From Candidatus Binatia bacterium (lineage in GTDB: Bacteria; Desulfobacterota_B; Binatia; UBA9968; JAJDTQ01): a DNA stretch of 14,152 bases. Below the pieces are notes generated by a model. It worked only from the letters and a program-made list of their open reading frames with translations, searched no databases and was not told where the DNA came from. Below are positions 7,833 through 14,152 of the stretch, piece by piece (positions within the stretch are counted from its first letter, which is position 1; each line of letters begins with the position of its first letter). Position numbers and translations under genes: made by a program. The stretch lies in assembly GCA_022827045.1 (NCBI GenBank), contig JAJDTQ010000023.1:1-14152 (forward strand). The letters run 5' to 3'.

Positions 7833-8874
7833 CGGCGTTTCTCCCGGTCTGAAACCAGCCCCAGATGCCGCGGCGGGCGAACAGCACCACCAGGACCAGC
7901 ACCGGCCCCAGGATGATCATCCAGTGCTCCATGTACGCCGACAGGATCTCCTCCAGGAGCAGCAACACGGCGGCGCCGACGACCGGGCCCGCCAGCGTGC
8001 CCATGCCGCCCAGGATGACCATGATCATGATCTCCCCGGACACCATCCAGTGCATCAGGCCCGGGCTGACGAAACCCATGTAGTTGGCCATCAGCGCGCC
8101 CGCGAGGCCGGCCGTTGCGCCGGCCATCACGAAGGCGGTCAGCTTGTAGCGGTATACGGGGAAACCGAGGGCCAGCATCCGTTGCTCGTTTTCCTTGCAG
8201 CCCTGGAGCACCATGCCGAAGCGGGAACGCACCAGGCGCCAGCCGATGAGCAGGAAGACCGCCAGGATGAGCAGGGAGACGTAGTAGAGGGTGGCTTCGT
8301 TTTCCAGGTCGAGACCGGGAAGCCGGTTCCTTTGGGCGATGCTCAGGCCGTCGTCGCCGCCGTACTTCTCCAGGGAGACGAAGAAATAGTAGAGCATCTG
8401 CGCGAACGCCAGCGTGATCATGATGAAGTACATGCCGCTGGTGCGCAGGCAGACGGCGCCCACCAGCAGGGCCAGCACCGCCCCGCCCGCCACCGCCAGC
8501 GCCCACACCGCCAGGGCGCTTTCCATGCCTGGAAGCGAGAACGGCCACGCCGGGGCCTCCCCGCCCGCGGCGTGAAACGACAGGATCCCGACCACGTAGG
8601 CGCCCGCCCCGAAGTAGGCCGAGTGGCCGAAGCTCACCATGCCGCCGAAGCCCAGGATGAGGTCCAGGCTCACCGCGGCCAGCGCGAAAATGAAGATCCG
8701 GGTGAAGAGCCCGATGAGAAAGGACTCGTCCAGCGCCTCGGCCGCGGGCGGCAACACGACCAGCGCCGCCGCGACGCATGTCAGGGCCGCGGCTCTCCAC
8801 CCGGTCGCAAGTCGTGCACTGCGGCCCTTTGCCACTGGCCGGGACGCCGTCGCGGTTTCAGGCGAGTCGCTCAT
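7825..8874 (-). CDS. livM: HAAT-family ABC transporter permease LivM
   Basis: A 349-residue inner-membrane permease. After a short basic, disordered N-terminus (MSDSPETATASRPVAKGRSAR) come about eight hydrophobic segments, with the LivM hallmark LDLILGFGGMVSFGHSAYFG at about residues 70-89 and a late GGMGTLAGPVVGAA stretch. It forms half of the import channel with LivH. I chose the ATG at 8874; an in-frame GTG at 8913 would add 13 residues and has GAGGG four bases upstream, but that G-rich run is the edge of an intergenic palindromic repeat, so it may be coincidental. The ribosome site before 8874 is weak, so the start remains uncertain. The 3' end overlaps livG by 8 bases. Confidence 0.93.
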   Translation of the reverse strand: MSDSPETATASRPVAKGRSARLATGWRAAALTCVAAALVVLPPAAEALDESFLIGLFTRIFIFALAAVSLDLILGFGGMVSFGHSAYFGAGAYVVGILSFHAAGGEAPAWPFSLPGMESALAVWALAVAGGAVLALLVGAVCLRTSGMYFIMITLAFAQMLYYFFVSLEKYGGDDGLSIAQRNRLPGLDLENEATLYYVSLLILAVFLLIGWRLVRSRFGMVLQGCKENEQRMLALGFPVYRYKLTAFVMAGATAGLAGALMANYMGFVSPGLMHWMVSGEIMIMVILGGMGTLAGPVVGAAVLLLLEEILSAYMEHWMIILGPVLVLVVLFARRGIWGWFQTGRNADG

Positions 8875-8928
8875 GAGCCGGTAGCAGGGTTCACGACAAC
8901 CTGCGTGAGCCACATAACCCTCACCCCG

Positions 8929-8951
8929 ACCCTCTCCCGGAGGGAGAGGGT
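8929..8951. repeat. REP-like GC-rich palindrome between livH and livM
   Basis: Bases 8929-8938 (ACCCTCTCCC) and 8942-8951 form a perfect 10-bp inverted repeat around a 3-base centre, preceded by CCCTCACCCCG. This CCCTCACCCC-CCCTCTCCC-GGGAGAGGG pattern is known as a dispersed intergenic palindrome in many proteobacterial genomes. It occupies the 129-bp gap between the livH stop (9004) and the livM start. As RNA it would form a stable hairpin that could slow decay or reduce read-through. Copies elsewhere in the genome cannot be seen from this window. Confidence 0.7.
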
Positions 8952-9003
8952 GTCAGACTCGTCGCGTCTTGCCGTCGTGTCCACGAAGGGTAGACCCTCA
9001 AAA

Positions 9004-9930
9004 TCAGGATCGGCCGTAGACCGGCAGCAGTCCGCGGGGCTTCCACACCAGGATCGCCGCCATGAAGATGTAGATGGACATGGAGGCCAGGGAGGCGCCG
9101 ACGCCGTTGGCTGTGGCCGGGTCCAGGAAGAGCCCCAGCCACACAGGCAGGAACGCCCGGCCCATGGTGTCGATGAAGCCGACCAGACAGGAACCGAGGA
9201 GCGCGCCGCGGACCGAGCCGATGCCTCCGATGACGATCACGACAAAGGTCAGGATCAGGATGTTCTCGCCCATCCCCACCTCCACCGACCACACGGGCCC
9301 GGCCATGGCGCCGGCGAGCCCGGCCAGCAGCGCGCCCAGCCCGAATACCAGGGTGTAGAGCAGCGGCACGTTTACCCCCAGCGCTCCGATGATCTCCCGG
9401 TTGCTGGCGCTGGCGCGGATCATCATGCCCATGCGGGTGCGGATGATGAGCCAGTAGAGCGAGAAGGCCACCAGGCCGCCTACCACGATGATGGCGAGCC
9501 GGTACACCGGGTAGTCCACCCCTGGGATGATCTGCACCGATCCCGACAGCGCCACCGGGACGTCCAGGAACAGCGCCCGCGGCCCCCAGATGATCTTGGT
9601 CAGCTCGTTGAAGAAGAGGATTAGACCGAAGGTGGCCAGCACCTGGTCGAGGTGGTCGCGGCTGTAGAGGGTCTGCAGCGCCACCCTCTCCACCACGATG
9701 CCCACCAGCGCCGAGGCGAAGAGCGTGGCGGCCAGGGCCAGCCAGAACGAGCCGGTGAGTTGGTAGACGGTGGCGCACACGTAGGCACCCACCATGTAGA
9801 GGGAGCCGTGGGCGAGGTTGATCATCCCCATGATGCCGAACACCAGCGTCAGGCCGGCGGCCATGAGGAAGAGCATCACCCCGAACTGCAGGCCGTTCAG
9901 AACCTGCTCGAGGACCAGCAGCGTGGACAT
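9004..9930 (-). CDS. livH: HAAT-family ABC transporter permease LivH
   Basis: A 308-residue inner-membrane permease of normal LivH length, with about eight hydrophobic segments. The N-terminal hallmark is present: LNGLQFGVMLFLMAAGLTLV near 11-30 followed by FGIMGMINLAHGSLYMVGAY near 31-50. A late IVIGGIGSVRGALLGS stretch is the second conserved loop of the family. It forms the channel with LivM. It begins 69 bp after the substrate-binding-protein stop, past a long hairpin, and its own ribosome site is weak; it ends 129 bp before livM. So the genes are not overlapping here, in contrast to livM-livG-livF, and livH expression may be set lower than that of the binding protein. Confidence 0.95.
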   Translation of the reverse strand: MSTLLVLEQVLNGLQFGVMLFLMAAGLTLVFGIMGMINLAHGSLYMVGAYVCATVYQLTGSFWLALAATLFASALVGIVVERVALQTLYSRDHLDQVLATFGLILFFNELTKIIWGPRALFLDVPVALSGSVQIIPGVDYPVYRLAIIVVGGLVAFSLYWLIIRTRMGMMIRASASNREIIGALGVNVPLLYTLVFGLGALLAGLAGAMAGPVWSVEVGMGENILILTFVVIVIGGIGSVRGALLGSCLVGFIDTMGRAFLPVWLGLFLDPATANGVGASLASMSIYIFMAAILVWKPRGLLPVYGRS

Positions 9931-9946
9931 GGATCGCGGAAGTGTA

Positions 9947-9983
9947 GGGGGCCCGGCCCATGGGTCCGTGAAGCCGGGCCCCC
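9947..9983 (-). promoter_or_regulatory. Intercistronic stem-loop after the substrate-binding-protein gene
   Basis: GGGGGCCCGGC (9947-9957) and its exact complement (9973-9983) form a perfect 11-bp G/C stem with a 15-base loop, 16 bases past the binding-protein stop (10000) and 16 bases before the livH start (9930). No T-run follows on the minus strand, so it is unlikely to be a full terminator. In maltose-type operons hairpins in this position protect the upstream message and lower downstream expression; the same role is inferred here. Confidence 0.6.
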
Positions 9984-9999
9984 GATCAATGGCGGGTCG

Positions 10000-11160
10000 C
10001 TACATCTTGCACTGGCTGGCGTATGCGTCCGCGTGGTTCGAGAAGGCCTTGCCGATGATCTTGTTGGTCAGGACCTTGTCCTCGCGCACCACCTCGCGGA
10101 CGTGGACGTCCTGGACCGGGTGGTGGTTCGGGCCGAACTTGAAGCTTCCCCGCACCGACTTGAAGTCAGCCTTGCGCAAGGCCGCGCGAAAGGCTGCCTT
10201 GTCGGAAACCTTCCCGCCCGTGCTCTTGAGCGCGCCGCCGATCAAGCGCGCGGCGTCGTAGCCCTGGCTGGCGTAGAGCGACGGCAGGCGGTTGTAGGCC
10301 TTCTGGAAGGCGGCCACGAACTGCTTGTTGGCCGGGTTGTCGATGTCCTTGTTCCACTGGGAGGAGTTGATCACCCCGAGCGCGGCATCGCCCACCGCCC
10401 CCAAGATGGTCTGGTCGAACGAGAACGCCGGGCCGAACAGCGGGATCTTTCCGGTCAGGCCCGCCTGGTGGTACTGCTTGATGAAGCTGATTCCCATGCC
10501 TCCGGGCAGGAAGAAGAACACCGAGTCCGGGTTGGCGCCGCGCAGCGCGGCGATCTCGGCCGCGTAGTCCGTCTGTCCGAGCTTCGTGTAGACCTCTCCG
10601 GCCAGCTTGCCCTTGTAGAAGCGCTTGAAGCCCCGCAGCGCATCCTTCCCCGCGGGGTAGTTGGGCGCCAGAATGTAGGCGTTCTTGTAGCCCTTCTGCG
10701 CCACGTGCTGGCCCATGGCCTCGTGCAGGTTGTCGTTCTGCCACGCGACGTTGAAGTAGTTCTCGTGGCAGCCCTTGCCGGCGAGCTTCGAAGGTCCGGC
10801 GTTGGGGCTGATGTAGAATACGCCCTCCTCCACCACCTTCGGCACCACGGCGATGGCCAGGTTCGACCAGATGATCCCGGTCATGATGTCGACCTTGTCG
10901 CGCTTGACGAAACGGTTGGCCACCTGCAGCGCCTTCCCGGACTTCCGCGCGTCGTCCTCCACCAGGAACTCCACCGCGGTCCCGCCGAGCTTTCCTCCGT
11001 CCTGGTCGATGGCCAGCTTGAAGCCGTCCCGCACCGCCACTCCGAGCGCGCTGCCGCCGCCGGACAGGGTCGTGATCATGCCGATCTTCACCTGGGCCGC
11101 CAACGTCGCCGGCGCGCCCGCCAAGGCTATCGCAATCAGGGCAATCATCCATTTTCGCAC
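10000..11160 (-). CDS. HAAT-family ABC transporter substrate-binding protein (LivK-like, aromatic-acid branch)
   Basis: A 386-residue periplasmic type I binding protein. Basic start MRKW, hydrophobic core 5-21 and a likely signal-peptidase site around Ala21-Ala22, then the mature fold QVKIGMITTLSGGGSALG. It captures a small ligand and passes it to LivHM. The GTG at 11160 is chosen because AAGGAGGG (11169-11176) lies 8 bases upstream; the frame is open for 21 more codons, which would bury the signal peptide behind extra basic residues. The segment SPNAGPSKLAGKGCHENYFN...WQNDN (118-143) and the two cysteines, Cys131 and Cys384 near the end (ASQCKM), resemble binding proteins reported for benzoate- and hydroxybenzoate-like acids in Rhodopseudomonas-type HAAT systems rather than LivJ/LivK for leucine; this is a family resemblance, not proof. 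It lies between a bicupin dioxygenase gene (81 bp upstream) and livH, with a hairpin on each side. Confidence 0.92.
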   Translation of the reverse strand: MRKWMIALIAIALAGAPATLAAQVKIGMITTLSGGGSALGVAVRDGFKLAIDQDGGKLGGTAVEFLVEDDARKSGKALQVANRFVKRDKVDIMTGIIWSNLAIAVVPKVVEEGVFYISPNAGPSKLAGKGCHENYFNVAWQNDNLHEAMGQHVAQKGYKNAYILAPNYPAGKDALRGFKRFYKGKLAGEVYTKLGQTDYAAEIAALRGANPDSVFFFLPGGMGISFIKQYHQAGLTGKIPLFGPAFSFDQTILGAVGDAALGVINSSQWNKDIDNPANKQFVAAFQKAYNRLPSLYASQGYDAARLIGGALKSTGGKVSDKAAFRAALRKADFKSVRGSFKFGPNHHPVQDVHVREVVREDKVLTNKIIGKAFSNHADAYASQCKM

Positions 11161-11168
11161 TGGGGAAA

Positions 11169-11176
11169 CCCTCCTT
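11169..11176 (-). promoter_or_regulatory. Strong ribosome binding site that fixes a GTG start
   Basis: AAGGAGGG on the minus strand, within AAAAGGAGGG, ends 8 bases before the GTG at 11160. It is the best Shine-Dalgarno match in the window and stands 20 bases from the next in-frame ATG (11148), so it favours GTG as the start of the substrate-binding protein. Confidence 0.75.
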
Positions 11177-11188
11177 TTCCTAGTGAAT

Positions 11189-11214
11189 CCCGGCAGCCTA
11201 CCTTTGCTGCCGGG
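11189..11214 (-). promoter_or_regulatory. Intercistronic stem-loop before the substrate-binding-protein gene
   Basis: CCCGGCAGC (11189-11197) pairs perfectly with GCTGCCGGG (11206-11214) around an 8-base loop. It lies between the dioxygenase stop (11242) and the ribosome site of the binding protein. No U-run follows, so read-through is expected. It could mark a processing boundary that gives the binding-protein message its own stable 5' end. Confidence 0.55.
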
Positions 11215-11241
11215 GGCCGTCAACGCTACGCCCGCTCCTCC

Positions 11242-12273
11242 TCAGCTTGCCTCCCTATACAGGTCCAACGCCTTCATTACCGGGGCGTCGCTCATGGACA
11301 GCAGGATCACATCGGTGTCGGAGGAGCTGTTGGCGTGGGAGTGCTGGTTCCACAGCGGCACCACGAAGGAATCTCCCTGCCGCCACTCGAAGACCCGGCC
11401 GCCGACGATGGAGGTGCCGGAGCCCCGGTACACGTGGTAGATGACCGTGCTGGTGTGCCGGTGGGCCAGGGTCTCCTGGCCGGGCTCCAGGAGCTGGACG
11501 GCGCACTGGACGGTGGGCATGGTGGGTCCGCCGGTGACGGGGTTGAGGAACTCGAGCAGGTATCCGTCGTAGGGGTCCCGGCCGGCCTTGTTGTGCCTGA
11601 GCTGTTCCAGGCTGCGCGCGGTATCGGCCCACTTGTAGTGGAAGAACTGGCGCGGCGGCTCCATGGCCGGACGCGCGTGGCTGTAGAAACCCGCCACCTC
11701 CTCGCTGTTGGCCTCGACGGTCTGCTGTTCCTGTGTGTAGGGCTCGAAGTAGAGCTGGTGCAACGCCTGAGTGAGCGGAATGTCGAGGCCGTCGAGCCAG
11801 ATGATGGGTTTGCCGGAGTCGTTGACGTGGTCGTGCCACGTGAGCTGCGGCGTCAGGATGAGATCGCCCTCTTCCATGACGCACTTCTGGCCGTTGACCG
11901 TGGTGTAGGCGTCGCGGCCCGCCAGCACGAAGCGGAAGGCCGCGGCCGTATGGCGGTGGGCGCGCGCATACTCGCCGTGTTTCACGTACTGGAACGAGAA
12001 GTGGATGGTGTGGGTGGTGCCGTGGCCACCCGGGATGCCGGGATTCAGGAGCCGTATGGTCCGGCGCTCCGCGTCTTCCTCCAGGTTCACCACCTCCCCG
12101 GCCCGTATCATGCTTTCGTGTACGTCTTCCCACCGCCACAGGTGGGGCTGCACGCTGGTGAGGGGGTAGGGGGGCAGGTCTTCCAGTCCCAGGCTCCAGT
12201 GTCCTTCGAGGCTCTTCTCGGTCATGTCCCGGTTGAGCTGGTCGATGGAATCGGGGATGCGCTCCTGCTTCAT
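11242..12273 (-). CDS. Gentisate 1,2-dioxygenase-like bicupin ring-cleaving dioxygenase
   Basis: A 343-residue soluble protein with two cupin barrels, the layout and length of gentisate 1,2-dioxygenase and its salicylate/1-hydroxy-2-naphthoate relatives. These open a hydroxylated aromatic ring with O2 and Fe(II). The first cupin keeps the metal set: His106 and His108 in ARAHRHTAAAFRF, and His147 (with His149) in TPQLTWHDHVND, followed by IIWLDGLDIPL, a gentisate-dioxygenase hallmark. The N-terminal WRWEDVHESMIRAGE and second-cupin LEFLNPVTGGPTMPT also match. The second cupin has His271/273 (HRHT) and His311/313 (HSH), so it may bind metal too. AAGGAG stands 6 bases before the ATG at 12273; an upstream open stretch to 12438 has no domain character. 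It heads the run that continues into the HAAT transporter and diverges from the cyclodeaminase-like gene. Exact ring substrate unknown. Confidence 0.87.
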   Translation of the reverse strand: MKQERIPDSIDQLNRDMTEKSLEGHWSLGLEDLPPYPLTSVQPHLWRWEDVHESMIRAGEVVNLEEDAERRTIRLLNPGIPGGHGTTHTIHFSFQYVKHGEYARAHRHTAAAFRFVLAGRDAYTTVNGQKCVMEEGDLILTPQLTWHDHVNDSGKPIIWLDGLDIPLTQALHQLYFEPYTQEQQTVEANSEEVAGFYSHARPAMEPPRQFFHYKWADTARSLEQLRHNKAGRDPYDGYLLEFLNPVTGGPTMPTVQCAVQLLEPGQETLAHRHTSTVIYHVYRGSGTSIVGGRVFEWRQGDSFVVPLWNQHSHANSSSDTDVILLSMSDAPVMKALDLYREAS

Positions 12274-12380
12274 TTCGGTCTCCTTCCGCCCGTCGCCGTT
12301 GATCCAGCGCACCAGAATACACCACTGGCGAAGCAAGTGAAACGATCCCGCCGCGGTTGCCCGTGCGCAGTGATGCGTCG

Positions 12381-12409
12381 TTGCAATTGCCCGCGTGGCC
12401 CGATATGTC
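12381..12409 (+). promoter_or_regulatory. Candidate promoter in the divergent 176-bp intergenic region
   Basis: TTGCAA (12381-12386) and TATGTC (12404-12409) are 17 bases apart, reading toward the cyclodeaminase-like gene 40 bases downstream. The 8-base palindrome GCAATTGC (12383-12390) overlaps the -35 box and might be half of an operator. On the minus strand a weaker pair, TTTCAC and TATTCT 17 bases apart near 12315-12343, could serve the dioxygenase. No regulator gene is adjacent. All by eye. Confidence 0.25.
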
Positions 12410-12449
12410 ATCTTTTCTGTCTCAAGAATCCCAAGCACAAGGAAGCCGC

Positions 12450-13427
12450 ATGCTGGTCATCTCGGAAGCACAGGTAAGGGGACTCCTCGATCTCGACGAA
12501 TTGATCGCCGCGCTGGAGCAGGCGCACGTCCAGTTCTCCGCGGGCAGGGTGGTGATGCCGGTCCGCCTGGTGGTGCCGTTGCCGGAGATCCAAGGACGGA
12601 TCACCAGCATGCCCGCGTTCATGAGCGAGGAGAAGGGGCTGGGGATCAAGATCATCTCCTATTTCCGCGACAACCCGAAACAGGGCCTGCCGCCGATCCT
12701 GGCCACAATCTCCCTCTACAGCGCCGAGACCGGAGCGATCGAGGTGTTGATGGACGGCGTCTACATCACCGCCATCCGCACCGCCTGCGCTTCGGCCATG
12801 GCCACCAAGGCGCTGGCGCGGCCGGAGACGCCGGTGCTGGGCGTCCTGGGCGCGGGCACCCAGGCCCGGACCCACATCCGCGCGCTGAGCCGCGTCCGCT
12901 CCATCGAGCGGGTGCTCATCTGGAGCCCGACGAGCGTCAACGCGATCTACGTGAGGGAGGAGCTGGAGGACGAACTCGGCATCCCGATCCAGCCGCAGGA
13001 GTCCGCCGAGGCGGTGGTGCGCGGCGCGGACGTCCTGACCGCGGTTACGGATGCGGCCGAGCCCATCCTGGAGGCCGGGTGGCTGAAGCCCGGCGTCCAC
13101 ATCAACGCCGTGGGCTCGCACCGGCCCGAGGCCCGGGAGATGGGCGGCGACACGGTCCGGCGGTCGACGGTGATCGTCGACTCGTTGGACGCCATCAACA
13201 CCGAGTGCGGCGACATCCTGCTGGCCGTCGAGGAGGGCGCCATCACGCCGGACCACGTGCGCGGCGAGATCGGCGAGGTGCTGGCGGGCGCCAAACCCGG
13301 ACGCACCGGCGACGACGAGATCACCATGTACAAGTCCGTGGGCATCGCAGCCCAGGACGTGGCCGCCGCCAGCCTCGTCTACCGGCGAGCGTTGGAGCAG
13401 GGAGTGGGCACCGAGGTGGAGATGTAG
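12450..13427 (+). CDS. Ornithine cyclodeaminase/mu-crystallin family protein (possible ketimine reductase or amino acid dehydrogenase)
   Basis: A 325-residue cytoplasmic NAD(P)-dependent enzyme, usual family length. The N-terminal substrate domain carries Lys67 (GIKIIS) and the ITAIRTACASAMATK block (107-120), with Arg110 expected to hold the carboxylate. The Rossmann domain begins at VLGVLGAGTQARTH (129-142), and ends with the C-terminal ITMYKSVGIAAQD (291-303). Where ornithine cyclodeaminases carry an Asp in a 'GADCPGK'-like loop, this protein has GSHRPEAREMG (222-232), closer to the mu-crystallin/alanine dehydrogenase type ('G-x-RP-x-RE'). That argues for reduction of a cyclic imine or oxo acid rather than ornithine deamination. 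The ATG at 12450 has AAGGA upstream; the open frame from 12357 is an unlikely extension. It is followed 55 bp later by the M20-like gene and faces the dioxygenase gene. Confidence 0.85.
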   Translation: MLVISEAQVRGLLDLDELIAALEQAHVQFSAGRVVMPVRLVVPLPEIQGRITSMPAFMSEEKGLGIKIISYFRDNPKQGLPPILATISLYSAETGAIEVLMDGVYITAIRTACASAMATKALARPETPVLGVLGAGTQARTHIRALSRVRSIERVLIWSPTSVNAIYVREELEDELGIPIQPQESAEAVVRGADVLTAVTDAAEPILEAGWLKPGVHINAVGSHRPEAREMGGDTVRRSTVIVDSLDAINTECGDILLAVEEGAITPDHVRGEIGEVLAGAKPGRTGDDEITMYKSVGIAAQDVAAASLVYRRALEQGVGTEVEM

Positions 13428-13482
13428 CGGAGGGACAGGACTCTCCTGCTGTTCTCTCCGACGCCGGATGTCCGGAGACTTC

Positions 13483-14152
13483 ATGGACGCGAACGAGGCC
13501 AGACAACGCATCGAGGAAGGCCTGGACCGGGAAGAGGTCCAGCGCCTCCTGGTGAAACTGCTGCAGACGCCCAGCCCCCAGACCGAGCTGCTGGAAAGGG
13601 AGCCGCAGGTGCTGGCGCTGATCCGGGACGTAGTGCGGCCCGAGCTCGAGGCCGAAGGTATTGGCTCCGCCATCGACGACATGGGCAACCTCACTGCCCG
13701 GCTGCCGGGCGCCGGAGCGGCGCCGGGCCTGGTGCTGGTGTCCTACGCCATGAACGCGGCGCCCAGCACCATGCCCAACCCGTATTCCGGCGAGATGGTG
13801 GACGGCGCGCCCTACGGGCTCGAGGGGCCGTGCGGCTGGGGGCGCGGGGCATGCGAGCAGAAGGGCAGCCTGGCGGCCATGCTGAGCGCGGTGAAGCTCA
13901 TCGCCCGGAGCGGCTGGGAGCTGCCCGGCGACCTCTACTTCGTCACCAGCACGGCGGGCGAGAGCGGCAAGCACGAGTCCCTGGACTACGTGCTGTCGAG
14001 CGGCGCCATCAACGCGGGCTGGGGTCTCATCGACGGCCCGCCCGAGATCCAGTTGGGCAACAAGGGCCGCATCGACGTGCGTATCGTGGTGCGCGGCCGC
14101 CAGGCCCACAGCAGCCGCCCGTGGGACGGCGTCAACGCGGTGGACGGCGCGG
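13483..14152 (+). CDS. M20 peptidase-like protein with altered metal site (N-terminal part)
   Basis: The gene is cut by the right edge; 223 residues are visible. The fold pattern is that of M20 (ArgE/DapE/CPG2) metallo-amidohydrolases: DDMGNLTARLPG (65-76), a strand at 83-87, GRGACEQKGSLAAM (120-133), YFVTSTAGESGKH (152-164), and the start of the lid domain with GNKGRIDVRIVVRGRQAHSSRP (192-213) and GVNAV. True enzymes read 'GHxDVV', 'GRGxxDMKG' and 'xxDEExG' at these places; here the first metal His and catalytic Asp are absent (VSYAMNAAP, 86-94), the bridging Asp is Glu125, and only one Glu (160) remains of the Glu pair. His209 of the lid is kept. GGAG lies 5 bases before the ATG at 13483; an in-frame ATG at 13468 lacks a ribosome site. 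Probably co-transcribed with the upstream reductase gene. It may hydrolyse an unusual amide with a changed metal set, or have lost hydrolase activity. Confidence 0.8.
   Translation, partial: MDANEARQRIEEGLDREEVQRLLVKLLQTPSPQTELLEREPQVLALIRDVVRPELEAEGIGSAIDDMGNLTARLPGAGAAPGLVLVSYAMNAAPSTMPNPYSGEMVDGAPYGLEGPCGWGRGACEQKGSLAAMLSAVKLIARSGWELPGDLYFVTSTAGESGKHESLDYVLSSGAINAGWGLIDGPPEIQLGNKGRIDVRIVVRGRQAHSSRPWDGVNAVDGA

Noticed and set aside
9652..12477. A 941-codon open frame on the + strand, antisense to livH, the binding protein and the dioxygenase
   Set aside because: It is a by-product of GC-rich codon use on the opposite strand. It spans several well-supported genes, has low-complexity Val/Gly/Arg/His-rich sequence and no domain.
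13428..13482. Short inverted repeat CCGGATGTCCGG upstream of the M20-like gene
   Set aside because: The loop is only two bases and the stem overlaps the ribosome site; it is too short to be called a terminator or operator.

Overview
The window is GC-rich (clearly above 60% by eye) and densely coded, with short intergenic gaps, Shine-Dalgarno-led genes and overlapping stop/start junctions. It carries periplasmic-binding-protein transporters, a gentisate-dioxygenase-like bicupin and a GC-rich intergenic palindrome. Together these suggest a free-living, metabolically versatile Gram-negative bacterium of proteobacterial or related soil/marine type (for example deltaproteobacterial or Tectomicrobia-like). 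The exact lineage is an inference and cannot be fixed from this sequence. I see no rRNA, complete tRNA, CRISPR array, transposase or phage gene.

Left part (1-5253). The tail of a nitrate/sulfonate/taurine-type ABC substrate-binding protein on the + strand runs into a strong terminator-like hairpin. It converges with a minus-strand run that reads, in transcription order: a large multi-PAS sensor histidine kinase with an N-terminal receiver domain (5253-2785), an SsuB/TauB-type ATPase (2721-1945) and two paralogous permeases (1945-1160, 1163-363). The ATPase and permease genes overlap by a few bases and must be translated together. The kinase sits 63 bp upstream on the same strand and has no response regulator beside it.

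Middle (5254-6369). A divergent intergenic region is followed by one lone + strand gene for a GT-A-fold (family 2-like) glycosyltransferase.

Right part (6370-14152). A complete minus-strand branched-chain-amino-acid-type (HAAT) ABC transporter is headed by a ring-cleaving-dioxygenase-like bicupin. Transcription order is dioxygenase, substrate-binding protein, livH, livM, livG, livF. The substrate-binding-protein cistron has a GC-rich stem-loop on each side, and livH and livM are separated by a REP-like palindrome. Divergently from the dioxygenase, across a 176-bp shared promoter region, run an ornithine cyclodeaminase/mu-crystallin family reductase and an M20-peptidase-like protein cut by the window edge. 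The M20-like protein lacks several residues that hold the metals in true M20 enzymes.

How it may work together: the right part reads as an uptake-and-catabolism locus. The HAAT transporter would import a small acid (the binding protein looks like the aromatic-acid branch of the family), the bicupin dioxygenase would open a hydroxylated aromatic ring, and the divergent reductase and amidohydrolase-like gene may handle a nitrogenous or amide-linked form of the substrate. This pathway is an inference from neighbourhood and family only. No wholly new system is evident. The points most worth a second look are the substituted M20-like protein, the dioxygenase-transporter-reductase neighbourhood, the hairpin-flanked binding-protein cistron and the orphan receiver-PAS-PAS-PAS kinase.
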